A stretch of DNA of 64,000 nucleotides from Enterobacter sp. ENT03. Lineage in GTDB: Bacteria > Pseudomonadota > Gammaproteobacteria > Enterobacterales > Enterobacteriaceae. Positions 45,625 to 55,499 of the stretch are shown one piece after another. Under the pieces are notes generated by a model. The model ran no database searches and was not told the DNA's origin. It saw only the letters and a program-made list of their open reading frames with translations. A program made the position numbers and the translations under genes. Within the stretch, counting starts at the first letter, position 1, and every line of letters starts with the position of its first letter. The stretch covers positions 62,001-126,000 of the forward strand of contig NZ_JAHUXA010000007.1 of assembly GCF_019218745.1 (NCBI RefSeq), written 5' to 3'.

Positions 45625-46023
45625 ATGCAGACTCAAATCAAAGTTCGTGGATTTCATATCGACGTTTACCAGCATGTCAACAATGCCCGCTATCTGGAGT
45701 TTCTGGAAGAAGCCCGCTGGGATGGCCTGGAAAACACCGACAGCTTTCACTGGATGTCCGCCCGCAACATCGCCTTTGTGGTGGTGAACATCAATATCAA
45801 CTACCGCCGCCCGGCCGTGCTGGGGGATCTGCTGACCATCACCAGCCACATCCAGCAGCTAAACGGCAAGAGCGGCGTATTAAGTCAGGCGGTGACGCTG
45901 GAGCCGGAGGGCGAGGTGGTCGCCGATGCGCAAATCACCTTTGTCTGTATCGACCTGAAAACCCAGAAGGCGCTGGCACTGGAAGGGGAGTTGCGTGACA
46001 AATTACAGGCGTTGATGGGGTAA
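45625..46023 (+). CDS. fadM: Long-chain acyl-CoA thioesterase FadM
   Basis: 132 residues, hot-dog fold. The 4-hydroxybenzoyl-CoA thioesterase-type motif DVYQHVNNARYLEFLEEARW is at residues ~13-32 (E. coli FadM, also ybaW/tesC, hydrolyses 3,5-tetradecadienoyl-CoA during oleate oxidation). AAAGGTTAAAG precedes the start. It converges towards queC with a REP cluster between. Confidence 0.95.
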   Translation: MQTQIKVRGFHIDVYQHVNNARYLEFLEEARWDGLENTDSFHWMSARNIAFVVVNININYRRPAVLGDLLTITSHIQQLNGKSGVLSQAVTLEPEGEVVADAQITFVCIDLKTQKALALEGELRDKLQALMG

Positions 46024-46038
46024 AGATATTTGCGTCTG

Positions 46039-46226
46039 TTGCCGGGTGTCGCTTTGCTTACCCGGCCTACGGTTACAACCTTGCGTATGCGGGCTTGTTG
46101 CCGGATGGCACTGCCGTTTACCCGGCCTGGAGGTTCGACGTTGTGTGGATGGGTATGGATGCCGGGTGGCTTTATGATAACGCTTTGCCCAACGTGTAGG
46201 CCCGGCAAGCTTGCGCCGCCGGGCAA
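46039..46226. repeat. REP/BIME cluster (four units)
   Basis: Four REP-like units: 46039-46070 (GTTGCCGGGTGTC ... TTACCCGGCCTAC), 46098-46130 (GTTGCCGGATGGC ... TTACCCGGCCTGG), a decayed unit about 46159-46190 (GATGCCGGGTGGC, 3' half lost) and 46195-46226 (TGTAGGCCCGGCAAGC ... GCCGCCGGGCAAC, opposite orientation). They fill the 221-base gap between converging fadM and queC. Confidence 0.88.
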
Positions 46227-46244
46227 CAGGGACGGACGCAGGCG

Positions 46245-46940
46245 TTACGCCAGCCCCGTCTTTTTCTTCATCGCCGCCATCACACCGCTTTTATCCGCCA
46301 GGTAATGATTGAGGCCGTTGGCGCGCAGATTACAGGCGGCGCACTGGCCGCAACCGTCGCCCTTGATCCCGTTGTAGCAGGTCAGGGTCTCGTTGCGGAT
46401 CAGCTCCAGTTTGCCCCAGTGATCCGCCAGCGCCCAGGTTTCCGCTTTGTCGAGCCACATCAGCGGCGTCTCGAAGCGAATATCTTTTGCCATGCCGAGG
46501 CTGACGGCATGATGCAGCGCTTTCACGAATTCATCGCGGCAGTCCGGGTAGCCGGAAAAATCCGTTTCGCAGACGCCGGTTATGATCGCTTCTGCCTGGA
46601 CCTGATAAGCATAAATGGCCGTCAGGGTTAAAAACAGAATATTGCGCCCCGGCACAAAGGTGTTCGGAATGCCGCTGGCATCCGGCTCATAGTCCGGCAC
46701 CGGAATGCTGTCGCGTGTCAGGCTGCTGACCGCCAGTTCATTAAGCAGCGTCACGTCCAGCACTTTGTGGGCGCGCGCACCCAGTTTCAGCGCCAGCTCA
46801 CGGGCCACGTCAATCTCAGCACGATGACGCTGTCCATAATCAAAGGTCACGCAGTGAACTTCATCATACTGCTGTAACGCCTGTACCAGACAGGTGGTGG
46901 AGTCCTGACCTCCGCTAAAGACGACGACGGCACGTTTCAT
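46245..46940 (-). CDS. queC: 7-cyano-7-deazaguanine synthase QueC
   Basis: 231 residues from [16 protein letters not shown], the E. coli length; a longer in-frame start at 47051 would run into ybaE. ATP-dependent conversion of 7-carboxy-7-deazaguanine to preQ0, an early step towards queuosine, linking it to queA/tgt in this window. P-loop SGGQDSTT (residues 9-16) and the zinc site [15 protein letters not shown] near 188-203 are intact. Confidence 0.97.
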   Translation of the reverse strand: MKRAVVVFSGGQDSTTCLVQALQQYDEVHCVTFDYGQRHRAEIDVARELALKLGARAHKVLDVTLLNELAVSSLTRDSIPVPDYEPDASGIPNTFVPGRNILFLTLTAIYAYQVQAEAIITGVCETDFSGYPDCRDEFVKALHHAVSLGMAKDIRFETPLMWLDKAETWALADHWGKLELIRNETLTCYNGIKGDGCGQCAACNLRANGLNHYLADKSGVMAAMKKKTGLA

Positions 46941-47001
46941 AATTCTTCCCGCTAATAAATAAAACGCTATGGTAGCGTCTGGCGGCGTGCGCGACCAGCC
47001 C

Positions 47002-48699
47002 TCACGCATCCGGCGCGGGCAGCCAGGCCTCGCTGAAATCAAACCAGCCACGGGTATTCAGACGGATCCCCTGGACGCCTGGCGGCGCGCTAATCTGATA
47101 CTGATAGTTAAACAGCGGCGTCAGTACCGCCTCGTTCATCAATCCGCTGAATACGTCCTGCAGATCGGCACAGCGCGCCTGTTCATCCGGCTGACGTTGT
47201 ACCGCATCCAGCGTCGCCTGAAGATGGGCAAAGCGGGAAGCGGGTAACAGGTTAGGCCACAGCGGATCGCAACGTAACCACTGTTCGAGGGTATATTCCG
47301 GCGCTTCGCCGATCAGCCGATCCCCCATCATTAAATCGGCGGTGGCCAGCCCGTTACAGTTATCCCAGTTTTTCGCATCATGGAAGATCACCGTCAGCTC
47401 ACAGCCCAGGCCAGCAAGATAGCGTTTTAGCTCCTCTGCCATGGTGTGTAGTTCCACCGGCAGGTGATAAAGCAGCGTCAGTTTCTCCGGCAGCGCCACC
47501 GTTTCATCTGTCCACTGCGGCATCGCCCAGCCGGGCAAAAGTTCCCGGCTCGGGGTGATCAGATTTTCATCCAGCGGCAGCGTCTGCAACAGGCCGCTCT
47601 GATGGACGATCTGCACCAGCCGCCGCGCCTGCGCCTTGCTCAGCCTGCTGCTGATGCGCTGGGCGAGGTAACAAAATCCGAGGCTGATACCGTTGCTGAC
47701 CTGCCGTAAATGGATCAACTCATCCGGCTTGCCGATGGTGATCTGCACCGGGTGGCGGCAGCTGCTGCCCAGATCCTGCTCGAACAGCTGCGGGGTGATC
47801 CAGTATTCCACCGCTTTTAACAGCGGGTGGCTGAGATGGTAATGCTCGTGGCTTTCAAGACGCACCAGCTCCGGGCTGAAGGAGACGAGGCGGAAGGGGC
47901 CGGTGCCGACCAGCGGATGCTGCGGATGCGCCAGACGACTACCATAGCTTGCCAGACGGTGCGCCAGCCAGTGATCCGCCTGATGCAGCGTAAACAGCAA
48001 ACAGTGCGCATGGGGGACGGCGATCTCCGCCACACTGTTAAACAGCTTGCGCAGATCGGGCAGGGTCAGCAGATGCAGCAAACGCGTCTGTAATTGCCGG
48101 GCGTTTACCGCATCGCCGTTATGCCAGTGCAGGGTAGTGCGCAGATGAAAGCGCCAGCGCAGACCATCAGCAGACACCTCCCAGTGGTGCGCCAGATCGC
48201 TCTGCGGCTGACGGTTATCGGTAGTAAAGCGCGTTAAGCCGGAAAAGATCTGTCCGGCGAGATGCTGCTCGGCACGGCCCGGCAGAAAACCCGGATGCAA
48301 TGGCTCCAGGGGGCGATAGTAAGGAATACGCAGCGTCGGTGTGTCGTTTTGCCACAGGCCGCCCAGAAACGGATGCAGCAGATTGCGCAGCGCCTCCGGC
48401 GGTAGCTGTGCCAGCGCCAGCGCACTGTGCTGCTGCCCTTCATTCAGGGCCTGTTCCAGCAAGGTGTTGCGCAGCGAACCCGGTGTGACGTGAAAATTCA
48501 GCACACCGCGTTTTCCGCGCCCGGACTGCGCCTGCCAGCTGATCCAGCCGGCGGCTTCCATCTGCCGCAGCAGGGTGCGCATATGGCGGTCGCTGCAAAA
48601 ACAGCGCTCCGCCAGTCCGGCTACGCTGGCATGCTGCGGTTCGCCATCGGAAAACTGCCACAGACGCTGGTACTGATTGAGTCGATTTAACTGGCGCAT
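47002..48699 (-). CDS. ybaE: SgrR-type regulator/solute-binding protein YbaE
   Basis: 565 residues. N-terminal winged-helix domain (~1-110, [23 protein letters not shown]) fused to a family-5 extracellular solute-binding-like domain (~160-560), the architecture of SgrR. No signal peptide, so it is cytoplasmic and probably senses a small ligand. In E. coli YbaE has no firmly assigned target. It is divergent from cof with 97 bases between. Confidence 0.93.
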   Translation of the reverse strand: MRQLNRLNQYQRLWQFSDGEPQHASVAGLAERCFCSDRHMRTLLRQMEAAGWISWQAQSGRGKRGVLNFHVTPGSLRNTLLEQALNEGQQHSALALAQLPPEALRNLLHPFLGGLWQNDTPTLRIPYYRPLEPLHPGFLPGRAEQHLAGQIFSGLTRFTTDNRQPQSDLAHHWEVSADGLRWRFHLRTTLHWHNGDAVNARQLQTRLLHLLTLPDLRKLFNSVAEIAVPHAHCLLFTLHQADHWLAHRLASYGSRLAHPQHPLVGTGPFRLVSFSPELVRLESHEHYHLSHPLLKAVEYWITPQLFEQDLGSSCRHPVQITIGKPDELIHLRQVSNGISLGFCYLAQRISSRLSKAQARRLVQIVHQSGLLQTLPLDENLITPSRELLPGWAMPQWTDETVALPEKLTLLYHLPVELHTMAEELKRYLAGLGCELTVIFHDAKNWDNCNGLATADLMMGDRLIGEAPEYTLEQWLRCDPLWPNLLPASRFAHLQATLDAVQRQPDEQARCADLQDVFSGLMNEAVLTPLFNYQYQISAPPGVQGIRLNTRGWFDFSEAWLPAPDA

Positions 48700-48796
48700 A
48701 AACCCGGAACAAATATCCTGAAGTATTCACTATTACTTCCGTATATCTCAGGCAATACTGGTTCACAAGTTTTCACATCACAAAATCGAGAGGATC

Positions 48797-49615
48797 ATGG
48801 CGCGACTGGCTGCATTTGATATGGACGGCACATTATTGATGCCTGACCATCGTTTGGGCGAGCAAACGGTAGATACCCTGCGCCGCCTGCGCGATCGTGA
48901 TATTACGCTGGCTTTCGCCACCGGGCGTCATGCGCTGGAGATGAGGCATCTGCTGGGGATGATCACCCTGGAGGCGTATCTGATCACCGGTAACGGCACG
49001 CGCATTCACTCGCTGGAAGGCGAACTGCTGCACCGTCAGGATCTCAGCCCGGACGTCGCTGAACAGGTGATCCACAATGCATGGGATACCCGCGCGAGCC
49101 TGCATGTGTTCAACGACAGCGGCTGGCTTACCGGGAAAGCGATGCCGATGCTGCTCGATTTTCATATCGACAGCGGTTTTAAATACCGGGTGGTGGATCT
49201 CAAAGCACTCAGCCCGCACGACGTCACCAAAATCTGTTTTTGTGGCGATCATGAGGATCTCGACCGTTTGCGCGTTCAGTTGCATGAGGCGCTGGGCGAA
49301 CGGGCGCACATCTGTTTCTCGGCGTTTGACTGTCTGGAAGTTTTGCCTGTCGGCTGTAACAAAGGCGCGGCGCTGACGATCTTAAGCGATCGGCTGGGGA
49401 TCGCTATGCAGGATTGCATGGCCTTTGGTGACGCAATGAATGACCACGAAATGCTCGCCGCCGTCGGGCGCGGCATGATCATGGGTAACGCCATGCCGCA
49501 GTTACGCGCGGCGCTGCCCGATTTACCGGTGATCGGACACTGTCAGAATCAGGCCGTATCGCACTTTTTAACACATTGGCTGACTACGCCACATCTTCCT
49601 TATTCCCCCGAATAA
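48797..49615 (+). CDS. cof: HMP-PP phosphatase Cof (HAD superfamily)
   Basis: 272 residues. HAD-superfamily (Cof/class IIB) hydrolase; motif [13 protein letters not shown] gives nucleophile Asp8 and Asp10, and motif IV is [13 protein letters not shown]. coli Cof hydrolyses 4-amino-2-methyl-5-hydroxymethylpyrimidine diphosphate and pyridoxal phosphate. Divergent from ybaE; a terminator follows shared with cdsH. Confidence 0.95.
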   Translation: MARLAAFDMDGTLLMPDHRLGEQTVDTLRRLRDRDITLAFATGRHALEMRHLLGMITLEAYLITGNGTRIHSLEGELLHRQDLSPDVAEQVIHNAWDTRASLHVFNDSGWLTGKAMPMLLDFHIDSGFKYRVVDLKALSPHDVTKICFCGDHEDLDRLRVQLHEALGERAHICFSAFDCLEVLPVGCNKGAALTILSDRLGIAMQDCMAFGDAMNDHEMLAAVGRGMIMGNAMPQLRAALPDLPVIGHCQNQAVSHFLTHWLTTPHLPYSPE

Positions 49616-49629
49616 CGAGCTTTGTCAGC

Positions 49630-49660
49630 AAGCCGGGTCAGTGTAAACCCGGCTTTTTTT
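49630..49660. terminator. Terminator between cof and cdsH
   Basis: AAGCCGGGT and ACCCGGCTT, 9-base arms with 8-base loop and T-run after cof; it abuts the cdsH stop codon on the other strand. Confidence 0.85.
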
Positions 49661-50705
49661 ATGCCAGCAGTCGGGCGATTTCCGCTTTCCACGGCGTCAC
49701 ATCGCCGATGTTCGCCTGCACCCAATTCGCATTGTAATAGGTATCGAGATAGCGCTCGCCGCTGTCGCACAGCAGGGTCACGATCGAACCGGTTTTACCC
49801 TCATCGCGCATTCTGGCGGCCAGCGTCAGCGCCCCCCACATATTGGTCCCGGTGGAGGCACCCACTTTGCGGCCTAACTGCGTTTCCAGCCATTGTGCGG
49901 TGGCAACGCTGGCGGCATCCGTCACGCGCAGCATCTCGTCCACGACATCCGGCACGAAAGACGGCTCAACGCGCGGGCGACCAATCCCTTCGATTTTACT
50001 GCCCACCGGGCTGCGCAGGCTGGTGTCGCGGGTTTGCCAGTAATCCAGAAAGACCGAGTTTTGCGGATCCACCACCATCAACTGTGTGTCGTAGCCCTGA
50101 CAGCGCAGATAGCGGCCAATGGTCGCTGACGTGCCGCCCGTGCCGGCGCTCATCACGATCCACGTCGGTTCCGGGTGCGGTTCGCTCTGCATCTGGCGGA
50201 AAATACTGTCGGCAATATTGTTATTGCCACGCCAGTCGGTCGCGCGCTCGGCATAGGTAAACTGATCCATATAATGGCCGCGCAACTCCCGCGCCAGAAT
50301 TTCGGAGGCGGCGTAGATCTCACAGGCGCTCTCCACGAAGTGACAGCGTCCACCGTAAAATTCAATCTGTTCGATTTTGCGTTTTGCCGTACACGACGGC
50401 ATCACCGCGATAAACGGCAGGCCCAGCAGACGAGCGAAGTAGGCTTCCGATACCGCCGTGGAGCCGGAAGACGACTCAATAATCGGCGTGCCTTCTTTGA
50501 TCCAGCCGTTACACAGACCATATAAAAACAGGGATCGCGCCAGGCGATGCTTCAGGCTCCCGGTCGGATGGGTGCTTTCGTCTTTTAAATAGAGCTGGAT
50601 GCCCGGAAAACCCGGCAGCGCCAGACGGATAAGATGCGTATCCGCCGAGCGTTGATAATCGGCATTAATTTCACTGATGGCATGTTTAACCCAGGTATTT
50701 TTCAT
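49659..50705 (-). CDS. cdsH: PLP-dependent cysteine desulfhydrase CdsH
   Basis: 348 residues from [14 protein letters not shown]. Fold-type II PLP enzyme of the cysteine-synthase family; the PLP lysine is in TGSLKHRLA and the Ser/Gly phosphate loop in [14 protein letters not shown]. In Salmonella the orthologue at this position (beside the Lrp-type ybaO/decR gene) was described as CdsH, which degrades cysteine to pyruvate, ammonia and sulfide. E. coli K-12 lacks it here. The divergent position to decR implies control by that regulator. The upstream open frame runs antisense through decR, so the ATG at 50705 is chosen. Confidence 0.88.
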   Translation of the reverse strand: MKNTWVKHAISEINADYQRSADTHLIRLALPGFPGIQLYLKDESTHPTGSLKHRLARSLFLYGLCNGWIKEGTPIIESSSGSTAVSEAYFARLLGLPFIAVMPSCTAKRKIEQIEFYGGRCHFVESACEIYAASEILARELRGHYMDQFTYAERATDWRGNNNIADSIFRQMQSEPHPEPTWIVMSAGTGGTSATIGRYLRCQGYDTQLMVVDPQNSVFLDYWQTRDTSLRSPVGSKIEGIGRPRVEPSFVPDVVDEMLRVTDAASVATAQWLETQLGRKVGASTGTNMWGALTLAARMRDEGKTGSIVTLLCDSGERYLDTYYNANWVQANIGDVTPWKAEIARLLA

Positions 50706-50776
50706 GGCGCGGATCCGTTTGTCATTTTGTGCCCAGCTTAGCGGAAAGCACGGAAAAAATTGTTGCTTTTTAGCCT

Positions 50777-50805
50777 TTGAAATAGACTTGAAGGAGAAAT
50801 AATTT
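50777..50805 (+). promoter_or_regulatory. Candidate decR promoter
   Basis: TTGAAA (50777-50782), a 17-base spacer, and TAATTT (50800-50805). The -10 box lies inside a 17-base palindrome, so binding there would block transcription. Confidence 0.6.
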
Positions 50806-50809
50806 CTCC
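50793..50809. promoter_or_regulatory. Perfect palindrome in the cdsH-decR gap, probable DecR operator
   Basis: GGAGAAAT-A-ATTTCTCC is a perfect 8+1+8 inverted repeat 12 bases before the decR ATG and overlapping its -10 box. Lrp/AsnC-family regulators bind such AT-centred palindromes and often repress themselves; its distance from cdsH (about 88 bases before its start) suits control of that gene. Confidence 0.6.
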
Positions 50810-50820
50810 CGGAGTGAGTA

Positions 50821-51279
50821 ATGCTAGATAAAATTGACAGAAAGCTGCTTTCTTTACTGCAGAACGACTGCACCCTGTCTTTGCAGGCGCTCGCGGATGC
50901 CGTTAATCTGACGACCACACCTTGCTGGAAACGGCTGAAACGCCTGGAAGACGACGGCATCATCAAAGCGCGTGTCGCGCTGCTGGATGCTGAAAAGCTG
51001 GGCCTTGGGCTGACGGCTTTTGTGCTGATCAAAACCCAGCATCACAGCAGCGACTGGTATAGCCGCTTTGTCTCCGAGGTCAATGCGCTGCCCGAAGTGT
51101 TAGGTTTCTGGCGCATGGCCGGCGAATACGACTATCTTTTACGGGTTCAGGTCGCCGATATGAAACGCTATGATGACTTCTATAAGCGACTGGTGAACAG
51201 CGTACCGGGGTTGTCCGATGTGACCTCCAGTTTCGCCATGGAACAGATAAAGTTCACTACTGCATTACCCATTGAATAA
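50821..51279 (+). CDS. decR: Lrp/AsnC-family regulator DecR (YbaO)
   Basis: 152 residues. N-terminal helix-turn-helix ([28 protein letters not shown], recognition helix [17 protein letters not shown]) and C-terminal RAM ligand-binding domain. E. coli DecR activates cysteine detoxification in response to cysteine. GGAG lies 8 bases before the ATG. It is divergent from cdsH, which fits a local cysteine-response unit. Confidence 0.95.
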   Translation: MLDKIDRKLLSLLQNDCTLSLQALADAVNLTTTPCWKRLKRLEDDGIIKARVALLDAEKLGLGLTAFVLIKTQHHSSDWYSRFVSEVNALPEVLGFWRMAGEYDYLLRVQVADMKRYDDFYKRLVNSVPGLSDVTSSFAMEQIKFTTALPIE

Positions 51280-51332
51280 CTCTCCCGGCCCGAAGCACCA
51301 CCGCCGGAAAATCACGTTCAGGAAGTGACCGC

Positions 51333-53105
51333 GTGCGATTATTTGCTCAACTAAGCTGGTACTTTCGCCGGGAATGGCGACGCTATCTCGGTGCTGTAGC
51401 CCTGCTTATCTTTATTGCGATTTTGCAGCTTATCCCGCCGAAAGTGGTGGGTTACGTCGTCGATGGCGTGACGCTACAACACTACACCACCAGCCGGGTG
51501 CTGATGTGGATCGGTATTCTGGTGGTGGTGGCGATTGTCACCTATCTGCTGCGTTACGTCTGGCGTGTGCTGCTGTTCGGCGCGTCCTATCAGCTCGCCG
51601 TTGAACTGCGGGAAGATTTTTACCGCCAGCTCAGTCGTCAGCATCCGGAATTTTACCTGCGCCACCGCACTGGCGATTTAATGGCGCGCGCCACAAACGA
51701 TGTCGATCGCGTGGTGTTTGCCGCCGGGGAAGGGGTACTGACGCTGGTGGACTCGCTGGTGATGGGCTGCGTGGTGCTGGTGGTGATGTCGACGCAAATC
51801 AGCTGGCAGCTTACTCTGCTGGCACTGCTGCCGATGCCGATCATGGCGATTGTCATCAAGCGCTACGGCGATCAGCTGCACGAGCGCTTCAAACTGGCGC
51901 AGGCGGCGTTCTCCTCCCTCAACGACCGCACCCAGGAGAGCATGACCAGCATCCGCATGATCAAAGCTTTTGGCCTGGAAGATCGCCAGTCGGCGCTGTT
52001 CGCGGCAGATGCCGCCGACACCGGCCGCAAGAATATGAAGGTCGCCCGTGTGGATGCACGCTTTGATCCGACGATTTATATCGCCATCGGCATGGCTAAC
52101 CTGCTGGCCATTGGCGGCGGGAGCTGGATGGTGGTCAACGGCTCGTTAACCCTCGGGCAACTCACCAGCTTTATTATGTATCTGGGTCTGATGATCTGGC
52201 CGATGCTGGCACTGGCGTGGATGTTTAACATCGTTGAGCGCGGTAGCGCCGCCTATACCCGTATCCGCGACATGCTGGCGGAAGCGCCGGTGGTCAACGA
52301 CGGCAGCGAATCCCTGCCGGACGGACGCGGCGAGCTGGCGGTGGCTATTCGTGAGTTCCGCTATCCGCTGACCGACAGTGCCACCCTGAGCGGCGTAAAT
52401 TTCACGCTCAATCCGGGTCAGATGCTGGGCATTTGCGGGCCGACCGGTGCCGGTAAAAGTACCTTGCTGTCGCTGATCCAGCGCCATTTCGATGTCGATC
52501 AGGGCGAGATTTCCTATCACGGCATCCCGCTGCCGCGCCTGAAGCTGGACGTCTGGCGCAGCCGCCTCGCGGTGGTCAATCAGACGCCGTTTTTATTCTC
52601 CGACACGGTGGCGAACAATATCGCCCTCGGCAAGCCTGGCGCCACGCAGCAGGAGATCGAACACGCAGCGCGTCTGGCCAGCGTTCATGACGACATTCTG
52701 CGTCTGCCGCAGGGCTATGACACCGAAGTGGGCGAGCGCGGCGTCATGCTCTCCGGTGGGCAGAAACAGCGTATTTCTATTGCCCGCGCGCTGCTGCTCA
52801 ATGCCGAGATCCTTATCCTCGACGATGCGCTCTCCGCCGTGGACGGACGCACCGAGCACGAGATTTTATACAACCTGCGGCAGTGGGGAGAAGGTCGCAC
52901 GGTGATCATCAGCGCCCACCGCCTGTCGGCGCTGACCGAGGCCAGTGAAATTCTGGTGATGCAGCACGGACATGTTGCCCAGCGCGGTCATCACGACCAG
53001 CTGTCGCAGCAGCCCGGCTGGTATCGCGATATGTATCGCTATCAGCAACTGGAAGCGGCGCTGGATGATGCGCCGGACGAAAAAGAGGATCGTGCCAATG
53101 CGTAG
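51333..53105 (+). CDS. mdlA: ABC transporter half MdlA (SmdA)
   Basis: 590 residues, GTG start. Six-helix membrane domain followed by an ATPase domain: Walker [10 protein letters not shown] (~369), signature LSGGQKQR, Walker [13 protein letters not shown]. Asp stands in place of the catalytic Glu after Walker B, so this half carries the degenerate site of a heterodimeric exporter. It overlaps mdlB by 8 bases. Substrate unknown; the family is of multidrug type. Confidence 0.95.
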   Translation: MRLFAQLSWYFRREWRRYLGAVALLIFIAILQLIPPKVVGYVVDGVTLQHYTTSRVLMWIGILVVVAIVTYLLRYVWRVLLFGASYQLAVELREDFYRQLSRQHPEFYLRHRTGDLMARATNDVDRVVFAAGEGVLTLVDSLVMGCVVLVVMSTQISWQLTLLALLPMPIMAIVIKRYGDQLHERFKLAQAAFSSLNDRTQESMTSIRMIKAFGLEDRQSALFAADAADTGRKNMKVARVDARFDPTIYIAIGMANLLAIGGGSWMVVNGSLTLGQLTSFIMYLGLMIWPMLALAWMFNIVERGSAAYTRIRDMLAEAPVVNDGSESLPDGRGELAVAIREFRYPLTDSATLSGVNFTLNPGQMLGICGPTGAGKSTLLSLIQRHFDVDQGEISYHGIPLPRLKLDVWRSRLAVVNQTPFLFSDTVANNIALGKPGATQQEIEHAARLASVHDDILRLPQGYDTEVGERGVMLSGGQKQRISIARALLLNAEILILDDALSAVDGRTEHEILYNLRQWGEGRTVIISAHRLSALTEASEILVMQHGHVAQRGHHDQLSQQPGWYRDMYRYQQLEAALDDAPDEKEDRANA

Positions 53106-54876
53106 TTTTGGGCAACTGTGGCCAACGCTCAAACGGCTGTTAGTGTACGGCAAACCCTGGCGCAAACCCCTGACCCGCGCCGTTGTTATGCTGTGGGTGG
53201 CGGCGATCGCCGAAGTCTCTGGCCCGGCGCTGATCAGCTATTTCATCGATAACATGGTGGCGAAAAGTTACCTGCCGTGGGGCCTGTTGGCGGGGATGGC
53301 GGTCGCCTATATCGGCCTGCAACTGCTGGCGGCGGGGCTGCACTATGCGCAGTCGCTGCTGTTTAACGAGGCGGCGGTCGGTGTGGTGCAGCAGCTGCGT
53401 ACCGATGTGATGGATGCGGCGCTGCGTCAACCCCTGAGCGCTTTCGATACCCAGCCGGTCGGGCAGCTTATCTCCCGTGTCACTAACGACACCGAAGTGA
53501 TCCGCGATCTCTATGTCACGGTGGTGGCGACCGTGCTGCGCAGCGCAGCGCTGATCGGCGCGATGCTGGTGGCGATGTTCACCCTTGAGTGGCGGATGGC
53601 GCTGGTGGCCGTGACCATTTTCCCGGCGGTGCTGGTGGTGATGGCGCTGTATCAGCGCTACAGCACGCCTATTGTTCGCCGTTTGCGCGCTTATCTGGCT
53701 GACATCAACGACGGCTTTAACGAAGTGATCAACGGCATGGGCGTGATCCAGCAATTCCGTCAGCAGGCGCGCTTTGGTGAACGGATGGGAGAAGCCAGCC
53801 GCTCGCACTACACCGCGCGCATGCAGACGCTGCGCCTCGACGGCTTTTTGCTGCGTCCTCTGTTGAGCCTGTTTTCGGCGCTGGTGCTCTGCGGTCTGTT
53901 AATGCTGTTTGGCTTTACCGCCGTCGGCACGATCCAGGTCGGCGTGCTGTATGCCTTTATCAGCTATCTGGGGCGGCTTAACGAACCGCTGATTGAACTC
54001 ACCACCCAGCAATCCATGCTGCAACAGGCGGTGGTGGCGGGGGAGCGCGTGTTCGAACTGATGGACCGCCCACGGCAGACCTACGGCGATGACGAACGCC
54101 CCCTGACAAGCGGCGCGATTGAAATCGAAAACCTGTCGTTTGCCTATCGCGATGACCAGTTGGTGTTGCAGGATATTAACCTGGCGATCCCGTCGCGCAG
54201 TTTTGTGGCGCTGGTCGGGCATACCGGCAGCGGCAAAAGTACGCTCGCCAGCCTGATGATGGGCTATTACCCGTTGACCCAGGGCGAGATCCGCCTTGAC
54301 GGGCGACCGCTCTCCACCCTCAGCCATGACGCGCTGCGCAATAGCGTGGCGATGGTGCAGCAGGATCCGGTGGTGATGGCAGAATCGTTTTTTGAAAACA
54401 TCACCCTTGGGCGCGACATCAGTGAAGAGAAAGTCTGGCAGGCGCTGGAAACGGTGCAACTGGCAGATCTGGCGCGCAGCATGAGCGAGGGGATCCACAC
54501 CCGGCTGGGCGAGCAGGGGAACAATCTCTCCGTCGGGCAAAAACAGCTGCTGGCGCTGGCGCGCGTACTGGTCGCCAGCCCGCAGATCCTGATCCTCGAC
54601 GAAGCGACGGCGAATATCGACTCCGGCACCGAGCAGGCTATCCAGCAGGCGCTGGCGGCGATCCGCGAACAGACCACGCTGGTGGTGATTGCGCACCGGC
54701 TGTCGACGATAGTCGAGGCGGATACCATTCTGGTGCTGCATCGCGGACAGGCCGTAGAGCGCGGCACGCATCAGGAACTGTTAAACGCCCAGGGCCGTTA
54801 CTGGCAGATGTACCAGTTGCAGCTCGCGGGTGAGGAGCTGGCCGCCGCCACGAAAGAAGAATCGCTTATCGCCTGA
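53098..54876 (+). CDS. mdlB: ABC transporter half MdlB (SmdB)
   Basis: 592 residues from [15 protein letters not shown]; the ATG lies inside the mdlA 3' end. Membrane domain plus ATPase domain with Walker [10 protein letters not shown], signature LSVGQKQL (second Gly replaced by Val) and canonical Walker [13 protein letters not shown]. MdlB contributes the catalytic Glu while MdlA contributes the intact LSGGQ, the expected asymmetry of a heterodimer. Confidence 0.95.
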   Translation: MRSFGQLWPTLKRLLVYGKPWRKPLTRAVVMLWVAAIAEVSGPALISYFIDNMVAKSYLPWGLLAGMAVAYIGLQLLAAGLHYAQSLLFNEAAVGVVQQLRTDVMDAALRQPLSAFDTQPVGQLISRVTNDTEVIRDLYVTVVATVLRSAALIGAMLVAMFTLEWRMALVAVTIFPAVLVVMALYQRYSTPIVRRLRAYLADINDGFNEVINGMGVIQQFRQQARFGERMGEASRSHYTARMQTLRLDGFLLRPLLSLFSALVLCGLLMLFGFTAVGTIQVGVLYAFISYLGRLNEPLIELTTQQSMLQQAVVAGERVFELMDRPRQTYGDDERPLTSGAIEIENLSFAYRDDQLVLQDINLAIPSRSFVALVGHTGSGKSTLASLMMGYYPLTQGEIRLDGRPLSTLSHDALRNSVAMVQQDPVVMAESFFENITLGRDISEEKVWQALETVQLADLARSMSEGIHTRLGEQGNNLSVGQKQLLALARVLVASPQILILDEATANIDSGTEQAIQQALAAIREQTTLVVIAHRLSTIVEADTILVLHRGQAVERGTHQELLNAQGRYWQMYQLQLAGEELAAATKEESLIA

Positions 54877-54938
54877 TGCACCATTATCAGGCAGGCTACT
54901 GACAGCCATCGCTGTTGGTGCAAAAATGCAACGCACCC

Positions 54939-54955
54939 TGCACTGGCATGGTGCG
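54939..54955. promoter_or_regulatory. NtrC binding site upstream of glnK
   Basis: TGCACTGGCATGGTGCG matches the NtrC consensus TGCAC(C/T)A-N3-TGGTGCA with 17-base overall length. It sits about 120 bases upstream of the sigma-54 promoter, a normal enhancer distance. Confidence 0.7.
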
Positions 54956-55060
54956 TTTTTCTTTTCCAGGAACAATCTGAATCCCCGTCACACTTTTCAC
55001 TCTGGCCTTTTCCCCTCGCCACACGGCTTAACCACCTGATCCTCTCCCGCTTTTTATTTC

Positions 55061-55076
55061 TGGCACAGCGTTTGCA
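55061..55076 (+). promoter_or_regulatory. Sigma-54 promoter of glnK-amtB
   Basis: TGGCACAGCGTTTGCA has the -24 GG and -12 GC in correct 12-base register (consensus TGGCAC-N5-TTGCA). It lies about 55 bases before the glnK start. Confidence 0.88.
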
Positions 55077-55130
55077 ATACCTTACACAAGTTAGCTGCCG
55101 CCATTACCGAATTCCGCCTGGAGGAACTTT

Positions 55131-55469
55131 ATGAAGCTGGTTACCGTGGTTATTAAGCCATTCAAACTCGAAGACGTGCGTGAAGCGCTCTCTTCAATTG
55201 GTATTCAGGGGCTGACCGTTACCGAAGTGAAAGGCTTCGGACGTCAGAAAGGTCACGCTGAGTTGTACCGTGGTGCCGAGTACAGCGTTAACTTCCTGCC
55301 AAAAGTGAAGATTGACGTGGCGATTGCTGACGATCAGCTCGATGAAGTGATCGACGTGATCAGCAAAGCGGCCTACACCGGAAAAATTGGCGACGGCAAA
55401 ATTTTCGTTGCCGAGCTGCAACGCGTCATTCGCATTCGTACCGGCGAAGCCGACGAAGCGGCGCTGTAA
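55131..55469 (+). CDS. glnK: PII signal-transduction protein GlnK
   Basis: 112 residues; GGAGGAAC precedes the ATG. Trimeric PII protein that binds ATP/ADP and 2-oxoglutarate, is uridylylated at Tyr51 (present, GAEYSVNF in the T-loop) and blocks AmtB when nitrogen is ample. amtB follows after 30 bases. Sigma-54 and NtrC sites upstream indicate induction under nitrogen limitation. Confidence 0.97.
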   Translation: MKLVTVVIKPFKLEDVREALSSIGIQGLTVTEVKGFGRQKGHAELYRGAEYSVNFLPKVKIDVAIADDQLDEVIDVISKAAYTGKIGDGKIFVAELQRVIRIRTGEADEAAL

Positions 55470-55499
55470 CTCCTGCACACAGTGATAGGGATGGGAAAA

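Noticed and set aside
52822-52850. Loss-of-function mutation in MdlA Walker B (Asp for Glu)
   Set aside because: The same substitution is normal in MdlA of E. coli; MdlB supplies the catalytic Glu in the heterodimer.
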